Shown one piece after another: positions 63,073 through 64,000 of a stretch of 64,000 bases of DNA. This DNA is from Seonamhaeicola sp. ML3 (lineage in GTDB: Bacteria; Bacteroidota; Bacteroidia; Flavobacteriales; Flavobacteriaceae). Location: positions 2,914,001 through 2,978,000 of the forward strand of contig NZ_CP096884.1 in the NCBI RefSeq assembly GCF_023273855.1, given 5' to 3'. The translations under genes and the position numbers were made by a program. The notes under the pieces were generated by a model. The model had not been told where the DNA came from. It saw only the letters and a list, made by a program, of their open reading frames with translations, and searched no databases. How positions within the stretch are numbered: the first letter of the stretch is position 1; each line of letters begins with the position of its first letter.

Positions 63073-64000
63073 ATGAGCAAGATACAAATACTATGGGTTG
63101 ACGATGAAATCGATTTACTAAAACCCCACATTATATTTTTAGAACAACGCAATTATAATGTTACAACCTGTCTCAGCGGCAGCGATGCTATAGATATATT
63201 AAGTGAAACTAAATTTGATATTGTATTTCTGGACGAAAACATGCCCGGAATTACCGGTCTTGAAACATTGAACGAAATAAAAGAGATTCAAGATAATCTT
63301 CCCGTTGTGATGATTACTAAGAGCGAAGAAGAATATATCATGGAAGAAGCTATTGGCAATAAAATAGCCGATTATTTGATTAAACCAGTAAACCCAAATC
63401 AAATTCTCCTAAGCCTAAAAAAGAATTTAGACCATTCTAGACTTGTTTCCGAAAAAACAACATCTAACTACCAACAAGAGTTTAGAAAAATAGCTATGGA
63501 TTTAACCATGGTTAATTCTTATGAGGAATGGGTTGAGCTTTATCAAAAGTTAATTTATTGGGAAATACAACTAGAAGACATTGAAGATTCTGGAATGTTT
63601 GAAATTTTGGAGTCTCAAAAAACAGAGGCAAATATTCAGTTTGGCAAGTTTATAGAGAAAAATTACCCCAAATGGTTTCAAAATGATTGCGAAAGCCCAA
63701 TAATGTCTCATACACTATTTAAAGATTTGGTTGTTCCTGAAATTAGCAAATACCAACCTACATTACTTGTGGTGATTGACAACCTAAGGTATGACCAATG
63801 GAAAGCATTTGAACCGGTAATTAGTAATTATTTTAAGAAAGAAAAGGAAGAAGCTTTCTTTAGTATTTTGCCCTCTGCAACCCAATATGCTAGAAATGCA
63901 ATTTTTTCGGGTTTGATGCCAAGTGAAATGGAACGCCTGTATCCAAATTATTGGAAAAACGATACAGATGAAGGTGGAAAAAATATGTTCGAATATGAAT
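63073..64000 (+). CDS. porX: PorX-like response regulator with PglZ domain (cut by window edge)
   Basis: 309 codons visible. A receiver domain (1-~120: WVDDEIDLLKPHI, phospho-acceptor in VFLDENMPG (Asp54), YLIKPV) is followed by a helical linker and the start of an alkaline-phosphatase-like PglZ domain (TLLVVIDNLRYDQWKAFEPVI ... SATQYARNAIFSGL). PorX links the two-component system to type IX secretion genes and acts as a c-di-AMP or cyclic-oligonucleotide phosphodiesterase in some species. The rest lies beyond the window. Confidence 0.9.
   Translation, partial: MSKIQILWVDDEIDLLKPHIIFLEQRNYNVTTCLSGSDAIDILSETKFDIVFLDENMPGITGLETLNEIKEIQDNLPVVMITKSEEEYIMEEAIGNKIADYLIKPVNPNQILLSLKKNLDHSRLVSEKTTSNYQQEFRKIAMDLTMVNSYEEWVELYQKLIYWEIQLEDIEDSGMFEILESQKTEANIQFGKFIEKNYPKWFQNDCESPIMSHTLFKDLVVPEISKYQPTLLVVIDNLRYDQWKAFEPVISNYFKKEKEEAFFSILPSATQYARNAIFSGLMPSEMERLYPNYWKNDTDEGGKNMFEYE

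Noticed and set aside
1-64000. CRISPR array, prophage, transposase or integrase, rRNA or tRNA
   Set aside because: No regular repeat-spacer array, no phage or IS proteins and no tRNA or rRNA sequence was recognised when reading both strands.

Overview
The window looks like chromosome of a member of the Flavobacteriaceae (Bacteroidetes). The evidence is low GC, promoters of the Bacteroidetes type (TAnnTTTG at -7, with one clear TTG at -33), no Shine-Dalgarno signals, the flavobacterial gene order lpxD, lpxC/fabZ, lpxA, efp, sucD, many short lipoproteins, and a porX gene at the right edge, which points to a type IX secretion system. I see no rRNA, tRNA, CRISPR, prophage or insertion sequence.

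Layout. 1-1.5 kb: the start of thrA, preceded by a short leader peptide with six threonine codons in a row. 1.7-8.6 kb: nnr, a TlpA-like lipoprotein, a four-gene set (SUI1 factor, DUF1835, nucleoside phosphorylase, cytosolic substrate-binding-type protein), and a 2-oxoglutarate dioxygenase. 8.7-16.9 kb: a fused 2-oxoacid dehydrogenase E1, an orphan ExbD, an aldo/keto reductase, a sulfatase and a helicase. 16.9-29.9 kb: transporters, envelope proteins and several unknowns. These include a dioxygenase-like protein that has lost its metal ligands, a cluster of three very small genes, a lipoprotein built of VKA repeats, and MscS. 30-34.8 kb: leuC-leuD-cimA-like-leuB. 35-42 kb: a thioesterase, DUF72, a TetR/SDR pair with matching operators, DUF2461, a TruA-like protein and a beta-helix lipoprotein. 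42.2-49.9 kb: a complete histidine operon (hisG D C B H A F IE) preceded by a histidine leader peptide, an intrinsic terminator and an overlapping antiterminator. 50-54.5 kb: SPFH protein, SDR, VWA membrane protein and fabG. 54.7-63 kb: sucD, an LpxD paralogue, efp, the lipid A genes and an HD hydrolase. 63 kb to the end: start of porX.

How the genes work together. Three amino-acid pathways are represented (Thr/Met/Lys entry through ThrA, Leu and probably Ile through Leu/Cim, and His). Two of them carry ribosome-mediated attenuation leaders that can be read directly in the sequence. The His leader is a complete textbook design. Every spacer in the his operon longer than one base carries an inverted repeat, and one repeat of the same style appears to be translated inside hisA. 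The lipid A cluster supplies the early Raetz steps and hydroxyacyl-ACP dehydratase.

Most promising for novelty: the His and Thr leaders, the palindromes in the his operon including the one inside HisA, the VKA-repeat lipoprotein, the small-gene cluster with an HPF-like protein, the LpxD paralogue lacking one active-site His, and the metal-ligand-less dioxygenase-fold protein. Family names were assigned by reading motifs, without database searches.
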